Assembly: GCA_002687015.1 (NCBI GenBank)
Contig: NYZB01000220.1
Span: 1 to 33,770, forward strand
Source of the DNA: Deltaproteobacteria bacterium
GTDB taxonomy: Bacteria > Myxococcota_A > UBA9160 > UBA6930
Reading direction: 5' to 3'
Length of the DNA stretch: 33,770 nt
In this document: positions 1 to 7,715 of the stretch, piece after piece
Position numbering within the stretch: the first letter of the stretch is position 1
How the letters are laid out: every line of letters starts with the position of its first letter
The notes under the pieces: model-generated
The model's input: the letters and a program-made list of their open reading frames with translations, nothing else
Databases searched by the model: none
Told to the model about the DNA's origin: nothing
Made by a program: the position numbers and the translations under genes

Positions 1-14
1 AAGGGAGCTGCGTC

Positions 15-213
15 CGGCGACCTCGCACCCCCAGAGCCATGGGCCCCTACCGTCGGCGCTCTTGACACCCCACACCCCACACCCTCACCAACCTTCCGGC
101 GACCACCCTATCCGTCCTATCCATCGCGCGGCGGTCTGGCGGTGAGCGGGCGTTCGCTGGGGCGGCGGGGTAGGCGTTGCCTCGGGGTCTCGGATCTCGC
201 TTCTGCCGCGCAG
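15..213 (+). repeat. Solo copy of the RAYT-flank repeat
   Basis: This gene-free stretch carries two blocks that recur beside the transposase near 30.7 kb. Positions 15-106 align without gaps to 30659-30750, 72 of 92 positions identical by manual count. The match includes an identical 19-mer (82-100, CCCTCACCAACCTTCCGGC), an identical 13-mer (15-27) and an identical 11-mer (62-72). A second block at 194-213 matches 30825-30844 at 18 of 20 positions. Order and orientation are the same in both places. No transposase accompanies this copy, so it is best read as a non-autonomous or decayed relative. I see no convincing promoter for the downstream gene here: the TTGACA at 62-67 has no -10 box at the right spacing. 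Confidence 0.8.
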
Positions 214-258
214 ATTGCTGGGGAGAGCCGTTCCGCCGGAGCGGCTAGCCTCTCCGGG

Positions 259-1398
259 GTGCGGATCTACCTCGACCACAACGCCACGACGCCCCTTCGC
301 GAGGAGGTGATCCAGGCGATGATCGAGATGCTGCGCGACCACTACGGCAACCCCTCGAGCAGCCATCGCGAGGGGGCCGAGGCGCGCCGGCGTCTCGACG
401 GCGCGCGCGAGGCCGTCGCCGCCCTGGTCGGCGCCGGCCCCGGGCAGGTCGTGTTCACCGGCAGCGCGACCGAGGCGAACAACGCCGCGATCCGGGGCGC
501 GCTGCGCGCGAGGCGGCCGGGACGCGTCGTCACCACCACCATCGAGCACCCCTCGGTCAGCGAGCCGCTCGAAGTCCTCGCCGGGGCCGGTACGGAGGTC
601 CTCTGCGTTCCGGTGGACGAGACCGGGCGGGTCGAGAGGGAGGCCCTGGCCCGCGCCCTGCGCGAGCCCACCGACCTCGTGGTCGTGATCCTGGCCAACA
701 ACGAGACGGGGACGATCCAGGACCTGCCCGCCATCGCCCAGCTTGCCCGGCCCGTGGGTGCGCACCTCCACGTGGACGCCACCCAGGCGCTGGGGAAGAT
801 CCCCGTGTCGCTGGGAGACCTGCAGGCCGACTCGCTGTGCGGCTCGGCCCACAAGTTCAACGGGCCCAAGGGCGCGGGCTTCCTCGCCGCGCGCGACGGC
901 GTGAACCTCTCGCCCTTCATCCTCGGCGGCCCGCAGGAGCGACGCCGGCGCGGCGGGACGGAGAACACCGCCGGTCTGGTCGGCCTCGGAAAGGCGGCCG
1001 ACCTGGCCGGGCAGGCGCTTCCCGAGCGCGCCAGGGAGATGGCGCGGCTGCGCGACCGGCTCTGGGAGGGGATCGTCGAGAAGGTGCCTGGGGTCCGCCG
1101 CAACGGCTCCGCCGAGCACGTGCTTCCGAACACCCTGAACGTCGAGTTCCAGGGCGCGGCGGGGGACGTACTGCTCGAAGCGCTGGACCTCGAAGGGGTC
1201 GCGGTATCGGCCGGCGCCGCCTGCGCCTCGGGCTCGATCGAGCCCTCCCACGTCCTCTCCGCCCTCGGGCGGAGCCCGGAAGAGGCGCGTGGCGCGCTGC
1301 GCTTCAGCACCGGCCACGGCAACGACACCCAGCAGATCGATCAGGTGCTGGCCCTCCTGCCGGACCTCGTCGCGCGTGCGCGCGAGGCGGCCGGGTGA
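259..1398 (+). CDS. Cysteine desulfurase (NifS/IscS family, class V aminotransferase)
   Basis: A PLP enzyme that takes sulfur from L-cysteine as an enzyme-bound persulfide. The N-terminus reads RIYLDHNATTPLREE, typical of the family. The PLP lysine is K199 in SAHKFNGPKG, and the catalytic cysteine is C322 in SAGAACASGS, close to the spacing in E. coli IscS. The GTG at 259 gives 379 residues, the usual length. A GTG at 142 in the same frame would add 39 residues of low-complexity sequence not expected in the family, so I prefer 259. The stop overlaps the GTG of mnmA (GTGA). That coupling suggests it is the dedicated sulfur donor for tRNA thiolation, as in the YrvO-MnmA pairs of Firmicutes, though it may also serve Fe-S assembly. 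No iscU or iscA lies nearby. Confidence 0.92.
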   Translation: MRIYLDHNATTPLREEVIQAMIEMLRDHYGNPSSSHREGAEARRRLDGAREAVAALVGAGPGQVVFTGSATEANNAAIRGALRARRPGRVVTTTIEHPSVSEPLEVLAGAGTEVLCVPVDETGRVEREALARALREPTDLVVVILANNETGTIQDLPAIAQLARPVGAHLHVDATQALGKIPVSLGDLQADSLCGSAHKFNGPKGAGFLAARDGVNLSPFILGGPQERRRRGGTENTAGLVGLGKAADLAGQALPERAREMARLRDRLWEGIVEKVPGVRRNGSAEHVLPNTLNVEFQGAAGDVLLEALDLEGVAVSAGAACASGSIEPSHVLSALGRSPEEARGALRFSTGHGNDTQQIDQVLALLPDLVARAREAAG

Positions 1399-2474
1399 GC
1401 GAGAGAATCCGCCCGCGCTGGGTCGTCGGGATGAGCGGCGGTGTCGACTCCTCGGTGGCCGCGGCGCTGCTGGTCGAGCAGGGTGCCGAGGTGATCGGCG
1501 TGACGATGCACCTCGCCGGGAGCCAGAGCCGCTGCTGCTCGCTCGAAGATGCCGACGACGCCCGCCGCGTGGCCGACCAGCTGGGCATCCGCTTCTACGT
1601 GGCCAACTACAAGGATCGCTTCCGGGAGGAGGTGATCCTCCCCTTTGCGGACGCCTACCTGGCGGGTCGCACCCCGATCCCCTGTGTCGCGTGCAATCGG
1701 CACTTCAAGTTCCGCCACCTCGTGGAGCGGGCGAAGGCACTGGGCACCGCCGGCGTGGCGACGGGGCACTACGCCCGTCTGGCCCTCGACCCGGAGACCG
1801 GCGAGCGGCGCCTGCTGCGCGGCGTCGATCCGGGCAAGGACCAGTCCTACTTCCTCTTCGATCTCGGCCAGGAGCAGCTCCGGAGGATCGCCTTTCCGCT
1901 CGGCGACCTCACCAAGGACGAAGTGCGGGAGAAGGCGCGCGAGCTCGGGCTCGCCACGGCCGACAAGCCGGAGAGCCAGGAGATCTGCTTCGTGCCCGAC
2001 GGCGATTACGCGCGGGCCGTCGAAGAGCTGCGCCCCGCGGCGATTCCCGGCGCCGGCGACATCGTCGACGGGAGCGGCCGGAAGCTCGGCCGCCATGGCG
2101 GGATCCACCGCTTCACCGTGGGCCAGCGGCGCGGACTCGGCCTGACGAGTGCCGAGCCCCGCTACGTCTGCCGTCTCGACGCCCAGACCAACCAGGTAGT
2201 GGTCGGAGACGCCTGCGACCTCGAGACGAAGAGCGCATGGATCGAAGAGGTGTCCTGGACGCGGGGGCGCGCGCCGCAGCCGGGGCGCCGGGCCCAGGTG
2301 AAGATCCGCCACCAACACCCCGGCGCCGAGGGCACCCTCGAGCCGGGCCCGAACGGGCGGGTGCGCGTGGCCTTCGCCGAGCCGGTGCGCGCGGTGGCCC
2401 CGGGCCAGGCGGCGGTCTTCTACGACGGAGACGAGGTGCTGGGCGGCGGTTGGATCGCGGGCTCGGGCCCGTGA
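1395..2474 (+). CDS. mnmA: tRNA-specific 2-thiouridylase MnmA
   Basis: Adds sulfur at C2 of the wobble uridine of Glu, Gln and Lys tRNAs, using ATP to adenylate the base. The PP-loop SGGVDSS is at residues 14-20. The catalytic cysteine is C100 in PCVACNRHFKF and the second active-site cysteine is C198 in QEICFVPDGDY, matching C102 and C199 of the E. coli enzyme. GKDQSYFL and GQRRGLG motifs follow, and the C-terminal beta-barrel region is complete. The length of 359 residues is normal. The GTG start lies inside the stop of the upstream desulfurase (GTGA), giving translational coupling with its likely sulfur donor. The gene ends in another GTGA overlap with rnc. Confidence 0.96.
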   Translation: MSERIRPRWVVGMSGGVDSSVAAALLVEQGAEVIGVTMHLAGSQSRCCSLEDADDARRVADQLGIRFYVANYKDRFREEVILPFADAYLAGRTPIPCVACNRHFKFRHLVERAKALGTAGVATGHYARLALDPETGERRLLRGVDPGKDQSYFLFDLGQEQLRRIAFPLGDLTKDEVREKARELGLATADKPESQEICFVPDGDYARAVEELRPAAIPGAGDIVDGSGRKLGRHGGIHRFTVGQRRGLGLTSAEPRYVCRLDAQTNQVVVGDACDLETKSAWIEEVSWTRGRAPQPGRRAQVKIRHQHPGAEGTLEPGPNGRVRVAFAEPVRAVAPGQAAVFYDGDEVLGGGWIAGSGP

Positions 2475-3175
2475 ACGATCGTCGCGAGCCGGACGAAGAG
2501 CTCTCCCGGGCGTTGGGCCACCGTTTCTCCTCGCCGGATCTTCTCCTCCGGGCGCTGAGCCACGCCTCTTCGACCGAAGGCGGGGTCGAGAGCAACGAGC
2601 GGCTCGAGTTCCTGGGCGACGCCGTCCTCGATCTCGTGATCGGCCAGCACCTCTACGCGATGTGGCCCGACTGGCGCGAGGGCAACCTGACCCGCGCGCG
2701 CGCCGCGATGGTCAACACGAAGTCCCTCGCGGATCGCGCCCGCGAGCTCGGCCTGGGCGCCTACGCGAGGCTCGGCAAGACCGAGCAGCACAGCGGCGGC
2801 GCCGACAAGGACCGGGTGCTGGCCAACCTCTTCGAGGCCGTGGTCGGCGCCCTCTATCTCGACGGAGGGCTGACGGTGGTCGAGCCCTTCGTCGAGCGCG
2901 TGTTCGGCGCCCTCCTGCGCGCAGGGGACGAGGTGCTCGAGCGCGACCCCAAGACCCGGTTCCAGGAGTGGTCCCATGGGGTCTTCCGGGAGACCCCGAC
3001 CTACCGCGTGGTGCTGGACACGGGCCACGAAGGCGGCGACGAGCGCTTCAGCGTCGAGGTCATGCTGCGCGGCGAGCGCTGGGGCGGCGGAGTGGGGCGC
3101 TCGAAGGCCGCCGCCGAGCGCAAGGCGGCGGCCGAGGCCCTGGAGCGAGCCCAGGCCCACGGGGATTCGCCGTGA
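2471..3175 (+). CDS. rnc: Ribonuclease III
   Basis: Double-strand-specific endoribonuclease that matures rRNA and processes structured mRNAs. The signature NERLEFLGDAVLDL is at about residues 40-53 and carries the acidic metal ligands. The second conserved acidic patch is in DKDRVLANLFEAVVGALYLDGG. The C-terminal third is a dsRNA-binding domain, with KTRFQEWSHG opening it and a GRSKAAAERKAAAEAL helix closing it. The GTG start gives 234 residues, the usual size. It overlaps mnmA by GTGA at its start and era by GTGA at its end. The rnc-era order is a widely conserved ribosome-biogenesis pair; the addition of mnmA upstream is less usual. Confidence 0.96.
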   Translation: MNDRREPDEELSRALGHRFSSPDLLLRALSHASSTEGGVESNERLEFLGDAVLDLVIGQHLYAMWPDWREGNLTRARAAMVNTKSLADRARELGLGAYARLGKTEQHSGGADKDRVLANLFEAVVGALYLDGGLTVVEPFVERVFGALLRAGDEVLERDPKTRFQEWSHGVFRETPTYRVVLDTGHEGGDERFSVEVMLRGERWGGGVGRSKAAAERKAAAEALERAQAHGDSP

Positions 3176-4029
3176 ACGAGCGGCCCCATCGCTCCGGTGT
3201 GGTCGCGCTGCTGGGTCGACCCAACGCCGGCAAGTCCACCCTCTTGAACCGCCTGCTCGGCCAGAAGCTCGCCATCGTCACGGCCAAGCCGCAGACGACG
3301 CGCAGTCGCATCCTGGGCATCGTCACCCGCGAGGACGCCCAGCTGCTGCTGCTCGACACCCCGGGCTTCCACGCGAGCGAGAAGGCCCTGAACCGCGCAC
3401 TGATCGAGGTCGTGGACGATGTCGCCCAGGACTGCGACGTGGCCGTGCTGCTGGTCGACCCCCGCCACGGCTGGGACGAGGCGCACGAGGCCCTCCGCGA
3501 GCGTCTCCGGGCGCGCCACACCCCCTGCCTGGTGGTGTCCACCAAGGCGGACCTGCGGGCGCCTCCCGAGGATGCGCCCATCGATCTGGCCCTGTCGGCG
3601 CGTACGGGCGAGGGCACCCGCGGCCTCGTGGATCGGCTGGTCGAGCTGCTGCCCGAGGGCCCCGCCTTCTACGACCCGGAGCAGGTCACCGATCGCTCCC
3701 TGCGCTTCCTGGCCGCGGAGCTGGTGCGCGAGGCGGCCTTCGAGGCGCTCTCCCAGGAGATCCCCTACGAGACGGCGGTGGAGATCGAGTCCTTCGACGA
3801 GAGCGATCCGCGGGTCACGCGGATCCGCGCGACCCTGCTGGTGGAGAAGAAGTCCCAGAAGGGCATGGTGGTGGGGAAGGGCGGGCGCATGATCCGCGAG
3901 ATCGGCATCCAGGCCCGCCGGGGGCTCGAGGAGCTGCTCGAGAAGCAGGTCCACCTGGAGCTCTGGGTGAAGGTGGAGCCCCGCTGGACGAAACGGCCCA
4001 ACCGCCTGAAATCCCTCGGCTATCATTGA
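3172..4029 (+). CDS. era: GTPase Era
   Basis: Essential Ras-like GTPase that binds the 3' end of 16S rRNA and checks 30S assembly. G1 is GRPNAGKST and G3 is DTPGF. The KH domain near the C-terminus contains VVGKGGRMIREIG, and the protein ends WTKRPNRLKSLGY as in other Era proteins. It has 285 residues, slightly shorter than E. coli Era. The G4 motif reads STKAD rather than the usual NKxD; a Thr at that position is tolerated in several GTPases, so this need not mean loss of function. The GTG start overlaps the rnc stop. A perfect 13-nt dyad, TGACTG-C-CAGTCA (4027-4039), begins at the stop codon and may be a regulatory site for the next operon. Confidence 0.95.
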   Translation: MNERPHRSGVVALLGRPNAGKSTLLNRLLGQKLAIVTAKPQTTRSRILGIVTREDAQLLLLDTPGFHASEKALNRALIEVVDDVAQDCDVAVLLVDPRHGWDEAHEALRERLRARHTPCLVVSTKADLRAPPEDAPIDLALSARTGEGTRGLVDRLVELLPEGPAFYDPEQVTDRSLRFLAAELVREAAFEALSQEIPYETAVEIESFDESDPRVTRIRATLLVEKKSQKGMVVGKGGRMIREIGIQARRGLEELLEKQVHLELWVKVEPRWTKRPNRLKSLGYH

Positions 4030-4093
4030 CTGCCAGTCAGGCGTAACGTCACGGGTCGGCGCTTTGACGCCACTCAGGTAGGGTGTGCCGTTT

Positions 4094-4109
4094 CGGCAGG
4101 GTCCTTGCC
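4094..4109 (+). promoter_or_regulatory. Possible sigma-54 -24/-12 promoter for the acyl-CoA cluster
   Basis: The sequence CGGCAG-N4-CTTGCC has GG at 4095-4096 and GC at 4107-4108 with exactly 10 nt between, and keeps the GGCA and TTGC cores of the sigma-54 consensus (TGGCAC-N5-TTGCA). It would start transcription about 50 nt before the dehydrogenase gene. No sigma-70-type pair with correct spacing is obvious in 4030-4172. A short match like this can arise by chance in GC-rich DNA. Confidence 0.35.
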
Positions 4110-4172
4110 AATATCACGTCTCTCAGTCGCCGCACCCGCGGACGCTCCGCGGGCCGGAGGAGCCCGGATTCC

Positions 4173-5519
4173 ATGCCCGCAAGCAGCCAGCTCAGTCCCG
4201 CCCAGGTCCGGGAACTCGCCCGCAGCCGCAACCTCCAACACGTGGTCGTGCTCGGCGCCAACGGCACCATGGGCTTCGGGAGTGGCGCCCTGTTCACCCA
4301 GGCGGTCCCGCGGGTCACCTTCCTGGCGCGATCGAAGGCCAAGGCCGAGGAGGGCCTCGCCGCCGCCATCGGGCAGGGGCGCTCGCCCACGGTGGCCTCC
4401 CGGGTCGAGTGCGGAGACTACGACGGCGACCTGGAGCGCGCCGTCGGTGAGGCGGATCTGGTCTTCGAGGCCCTCACCGAGGACTTCGAGATCAAGAAGG
4501 AGATCTTCGATCGGGTGGAGAAGGCCCGTCGGGACGACGGCATCGTCGCGACCGTCACCTCGGGCCTCTCGATCAACGCGCTCTGCAAGGGCCGCAGCGA
4601 TTCCTTCCGCAAGAACTTCCTGGGGCTCCACTTCTTCAACCCGCCGAACGTCATCACCGGAACCGAGCTGATCGCAGGCGACGACACCGATCCGGCGGTC
4701 GTCGACTTCGTCGAGGCCTTCTGCCGCGCCCATCTGGGGCGCGAGATGATCCGCACGGCGGACACGCCGGCCTTCGCGGGCAACCGGGTGGGCTTCAAGG
4801 TGCTGAACGAGGCCGCCCAGCTCGCGGACGAGCTCGGACCGGTGCTGGTGGACCGCCTGGTCGGTCCCTACACGGGTCGCGCGCTGACGCCGCTGGCCAC
4901 CATCGACCTCGTCGGTTGGGACATCCACCGCGCCATCGTCGACAACGTGTATGAGAACACGAACGACGAGGCCCACGAGACGAACAAGCTGCCGGAGACC
5001 ATGGCCAAGCTCATCGAGAAGGGCGTGCTCGGCGACAAGACCGACGGGGGCTTCTTCAAGAGGGACGGCAAGGCCCGCCTGGTCCTCGACCCGGTGAGCG
5101 GCGACTACAAGCCCGAGGCCGAGATCCGCCTGCCGGATCTCGGCTACATCGACCAGGTCTCCAGCCTCTACTCGCAGGCGCGCTACGGCGAAGGCCTGCA
5201 GGTCTTCCTGGCGGCCGAGGGCGAGTACGCCGCGATCGCACGGAAGGTGGTCGCGGGCTACATCAGCTATGCCTTCCACCGGGTGGGCGAGGTCACCGAC
5301 ACCATCAACGGCATCGACCGGATCATGGGCATGGGCTTCAACTGGGCCCCGCCGTCGGTGCTCGTCGACACGATGGGCTCGGCCTCCGCCGTCTCGATGA
5401 TCGAGGGCGCGGGCCTGCCCGTCCCCGAGCTCCTCGCAGAGGCTGCGCGCTCCGGTGAGCCGAAGCGCTTCTTCCACCATCCCACCATCAACGCCGGGCG
5501 CTTCTTCGTCGCCGGCTAG
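4173..5519 (+). CDS. 3-hydroxyacyl-CoA dehydrogenase, stand-alone with doubled C-terminal domain
   Basis: NAD-dependent oxidation of 3-hydroxyacyl-CoA to 3-ketoacyl-CoA. The Rossmann motif is [11 protein letters not shown] (about residues 24-34), with GANG in place of the commoner GAG. The active-site region has TSGLSIN, LHFFNPP (catalytic His) and the conserved NRVG. A second 3HCDH C-terminal-like segment ([20 protein letters not shown] onwards) makes the protein 448 residues, much longer than stand-alone HbdA-type enzymes of about 285. It resembles the dehydrogenase half of FadB/FadJ without the crotonase half. The ATG at 4173 has GGAGG 12 nt upstream; an upstream extension in the same frame lacks family-like sequence. 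The thiolase follows after 26 nt, so the two probably carry out successive beta-oxidation steps. Confidence 0.88.
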   Translation: MPASSQLSPAQVRELARSRNLQHVVVLGANGTMGFGSGALFTQAVPRVTFLARSKAKAEEGLAAAIGQGRSPTVASRVECGDYDGDLERAVGEADLVFEALTEDFEIKKEIFDRVEKARRDDGIVATVTSGLSINALCKGRSDSFRKNFLGLHFFNPPNVITGTELIAGDDTDPAVVDFVEAFCRAHLGREMIRTADTPAFAGNRVGFKVLNEAAQLADELGPVLVDRLVGPYTGRALTPLATIDLVGWDIHRAIVDNVYENTNDEAHETNKLPETMAKLIEKGVLGDKTDGGFFKRDGKARLVLDPVSGDYKPEAEIRLPDLGYIDQVSSLYSQARYGEGLQVFLAAEGEYAAIARKVVAGYISYAFHRVGEVTDTINGIDRIMGMGFNWAPPSVLVDTMGSASAVSMIEGAGLPVPELLAEAARSGEPKRFFHHPTINAGRFFVAG

Positions 5520-5545
5520 GCGACCGAGAGCTGCAGGAGGATCCC

Positions 5546-6781
5546 ATGGCCGCTGGTTCTGAAGTCTACGTGCTGGGTGGTTTCCAGACCGATTTCGCGC
5601 GCAACTGGACCAAGGAGAACAAGCACTTCTCGGCCCTGATGCGCGAGAGCGTGCTCGGCGCCCTCGAGGCCTGCGAGCTGGCCCCCGAGGAGATCGAGAG
5701 CGCCCACGTCGGCAACTTCGCCGCCGAGCTCTACTGCATGCAGGGCCACCTCGGCGCCTTCTTCACCGAGGTGCATCCGGCCTTCAGTGGGCTCCCCACC
5801 GGCCGGCACGAGGCCGCCTGCGCCTCCGGGAGCATCGCGCTCCTGGCCGCCTCGGCCGAGATCGAGGCCGGGCGCTACGACCTGCAGGCCGTGGTCGGCA
5901 TCGAGCAGATGAAGACCGTCTCCGCCTCCGAGGGCGGCGCCTACCTGGGCACGGCGGCCTGGTACGCCGAAGAGGCCGACGGCATCGAGTTCCCGTTTCC
6001 GAAGCTCTTCGGGCGCCTCGGGGACGAGTACGACAAGCGCTACGGGCTGAAGGACGAGCACCTGGCCGAGATCAGCCGGCTCAACTACGACAACGCCAAG
6101 CTCAACGCCAACGCGCAGACGCGCACCTGGTACATGAACAAGGAGCACGCGCTCTGCCGCACCGACGACAACCCGGCGGTGGGTGGACGGATCCGCATCG
6201 CGGATTGCTCCCAGGTCACCGATGGCGCCGTCACCATGTTCCTGGCCTCCCGCGACTACGCCGAGAAGTACGCGAGGGGCATGGGCAAGAAGCTCGAGGA
6301 CATCCCCCGGATCAAGGGGTGGGGCCACAACACGGCCCGCCTCCGCTTCGACGACAAGGTCGCCGAGAGCCAGGACGACCGCTTCGTCCTGCCCCACGTG
6401 CGGAGCACGGTGACCAACGCGATGAAGCGCGCGGGCATCGCGGACGTGAACGGCGTGGACGGCATCGAGACCCACGATTGCTTCACGACCTCCGAGTACA
6501 TGGCGATCGACCACTTCGGCATCACCGAGCCCGGCGAGAGCTGGAAGGCGGTCGAGGCGGGCTGGCTGGAGATCGACGGCAAGCATCCGATCAACCCGAG
6601 CGGCGGCCTGATCGGCGCCGGACACCCCGTGGGTGCCACGGGCGTGCGCCAGCTGCTGGATGGCTACAAGCAGGTGACGGGCACGGCCGGCGACTACCAG
6701 GTCGAGGGAGCCAAGAACTTCCAGACCCTGAACATCGGCGGCAGTGGCACCACCAGCGTCAGCTTCATCATCGGCCGCTGA
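5546..6781 (+). CDS. SCP2/lipid-transfer-type thiolase (acetyl-CoA acyltransferase)
   Basis: Thiolytic cleavage (or condensation) of a 3-ketoacyl-CoA. The nucleophile is C92 in EAACASGS. The SCP2-type histidine motif [11 protein letters not shown] is present, as is H360 in [10 protein letters not shown]. The C-terminal motif that usually carries the second cysteine (CxGG) reads N396-IGGSGTTS, which fits the SCP-x subgroup rather than FadA-type thiolases. It has 411 residues. A strong AGGAGG lies 6 nt before the ATG. It sits between the dehydrogenase and HMG-CoA lyase, suggesting the final thiolytic step of a branched or odd substrate pathway; the exact substrate cannot be read from sequence. 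A non-thiolytic ketosynthase-like role is possible because the second cysteine is absent. Confidence 0.88.
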   Translation: MAAGSEVYVLGGFQTDFARNWTKENKHFSALMRESVLGALEACELAPEEIESAHVGNFAAELYCMQGHLGAFFTEVHPAFSGLPTGRHEAACASGSIALLAASAEIEAGRYDLQAVVGIEQMKTVSASEGGAYLGTAAWYAEEADGIEFPFPKLFGRLGDEYDKRYGLKDEHLAEISRLNYDNAKLNANAQTRTWYMNKEHALCRTDDNPAVGGRIRIADCSQVTDGAVTMFLASRDYAEKYARGMGKKLEDIPRIKGWGHNTARLRFDDKVAESQDDRFVLPHVRSTVTNAMKRAGIADVNGVDGIETHDCFTTSEYMAIDHFGITEPGESWKAVEAGWLEIDGKHPINPSGGLIGAGHPVGATGVRQLLDGYKQVTGTAGDYQVEGAKNFQTLNIGGSGTTSVSFIIGR

Positions 6782-7715
6782 GGCGGGCCTGGAGGTCCGG
6801 CTCCACGAGGTCGGCGCCCGCGACGGGCTCCAGAACGAGCCCGAGGCGCTGCCGACCGGCGTGAAGCTGGAGCTGCTCGCGCGGCTGGCCGACGCGGGCT
6901 TGCGCTCGATCGAAGTCACCTCCTTCGTCTCGCCCAGGTGGATCCCCCAGCTCGCGGATGCCGACGAGGTGGTGGCCGGTCTCGAGCGGCGCCCGGGTGT
7001 GAGCTACGCGGCCCTGGTCCCGAACCTGGCGGGCTACGAGCGCTTCACCGGCCGGGGCCTCGACACCCTGGCCTTCTTCGTCTCTGCGAGCGAGACCCAC
7101 AACCGCGAGAACGTGAACCGCTCGGTGGCCGAGCATCTCGACCGCTTCGCCCCTGTAGCGGAGCGGGCACGCGCCGACGGTGTGCGGCTGCGCTGCTACG
7201 TCAGCACCGTGTGCGGCTGCCCCTACGAGGGCGACGTCTCGCTGGAGGCCATCCTGGCCCTGGTTCGTGCCGTCGATGCCCTGGGAGCCGAGGACATCTC
7301 GCTCGGCGACACGATCGGCGTGGGCACACCGGACCAGGTGCGGAGGCTCGTGGCCGCGGTGGCCGGGGTCGTCCCGCTCGAGAGGCTGGTCCTCCACCTG
7401 CACGACACCTACGGTCGCGCCCTCGCCAACGTCCAGGCGGGCTTCGAGGAGGGGGTGCGCCGCTTCGACAGCGCACTCGGCGGCCTGGGCGGCTGTCCCT
7501 ACGCGCCGGGAGCGTCGGGCAACGTGGCGACGGAGGACGTCGTCGATCTGCTCGAGCGCCAGGGGGCGGCGACGGGAGTCGACCTCGACGCGCTCGTCGA
7601 GACCACGGCATGGTTGGAAGCGCTGCTGGGGCGCGACCTGCCCGGGCGCGTCTATCGGGCTCGCCGCGGCGAGGCCCGACGCGAGCGCGAGCTACGCAAG
7701 AAGGGGAAGACATGA
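6744..7715 (+). CDS. Hydroxymethylglutaryl-CoA lyase (HMGL family)
   Basis: Splits HMG-CoA into acetoacetate and acetyl-CoA, the last step of leucine catabolism. The TIM-barrel DRE motif is GARDGLQNE (R26, D27). The metal ligands H218 and H220 lie in LHLHDTYG. The HMGL signature [20 protein letters not shown] contains the active-site C251. [10 protein letters not shown] is also present. The only canonical start in frame is GTG 6744, which overlaps the thiolase by 38 nt and adds a low-complexity Ala/Ser-rich leader before the domain, so the true start may be a little later at a non-standard codon. The stop overlaps the carboxylase ATG (ATGA). Pairing with an acyl-CoA carboxylase recalls the liu/mcc leucine operons. 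Confidence 0.92.
   Translation: MAPPASASSSAAEAGLEVRLHEVGARDGLQNEPEALPTGVKLELLARLADAGLRSIEVTSFVSPRWIPQLADADEVVAGLERRPGVSYAALVPNLAGYERFTGRGLDTLAFFVSASETHNRENVNRSVAEHLDRFAPVAERARADGVRLRCYVSTVCGCPYEGDVSLEAILALVRAVDALGAEDISLGDTIGVGTPDQVRRLVAAVAGVVPLERLVLHLHDTYGRALANVQAGFEEGVRRFDSALGGLGGCPYAPGASGNVATEDVVDLLERQGAATGVDLDALVETTAWLEALLGRDLPGRVYRARRGEARRERELRKKGKT

Noticed and set aside
62-90. TTGACA at 62-67 as a promoter for the cysteine desulfurase gene
   Set aside because: No -10-like hexamer at 16-18 nt, and the TTGACA belongs to a block repeated at 30706 where it also lacks a -10.
71-90. Short CACACCC tandem as a CRISPR or satellite array
   Set aside because: Only about three degenerate units with no spacers; it is explained by the larger repeat block.
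142-258. N-terminal extension of the cysteine desulfurase from GTG 142
   Set aside because: It would run through the repeat tail block, and the added residues are not family-like; 259 gives the normal length and N-terminus.
4064-4084. TTGACG and TAGGGT before the dehydrogenase gene as a sigma-70 promoter
   Set aside because: The spacer is only 9 nt, far too short.
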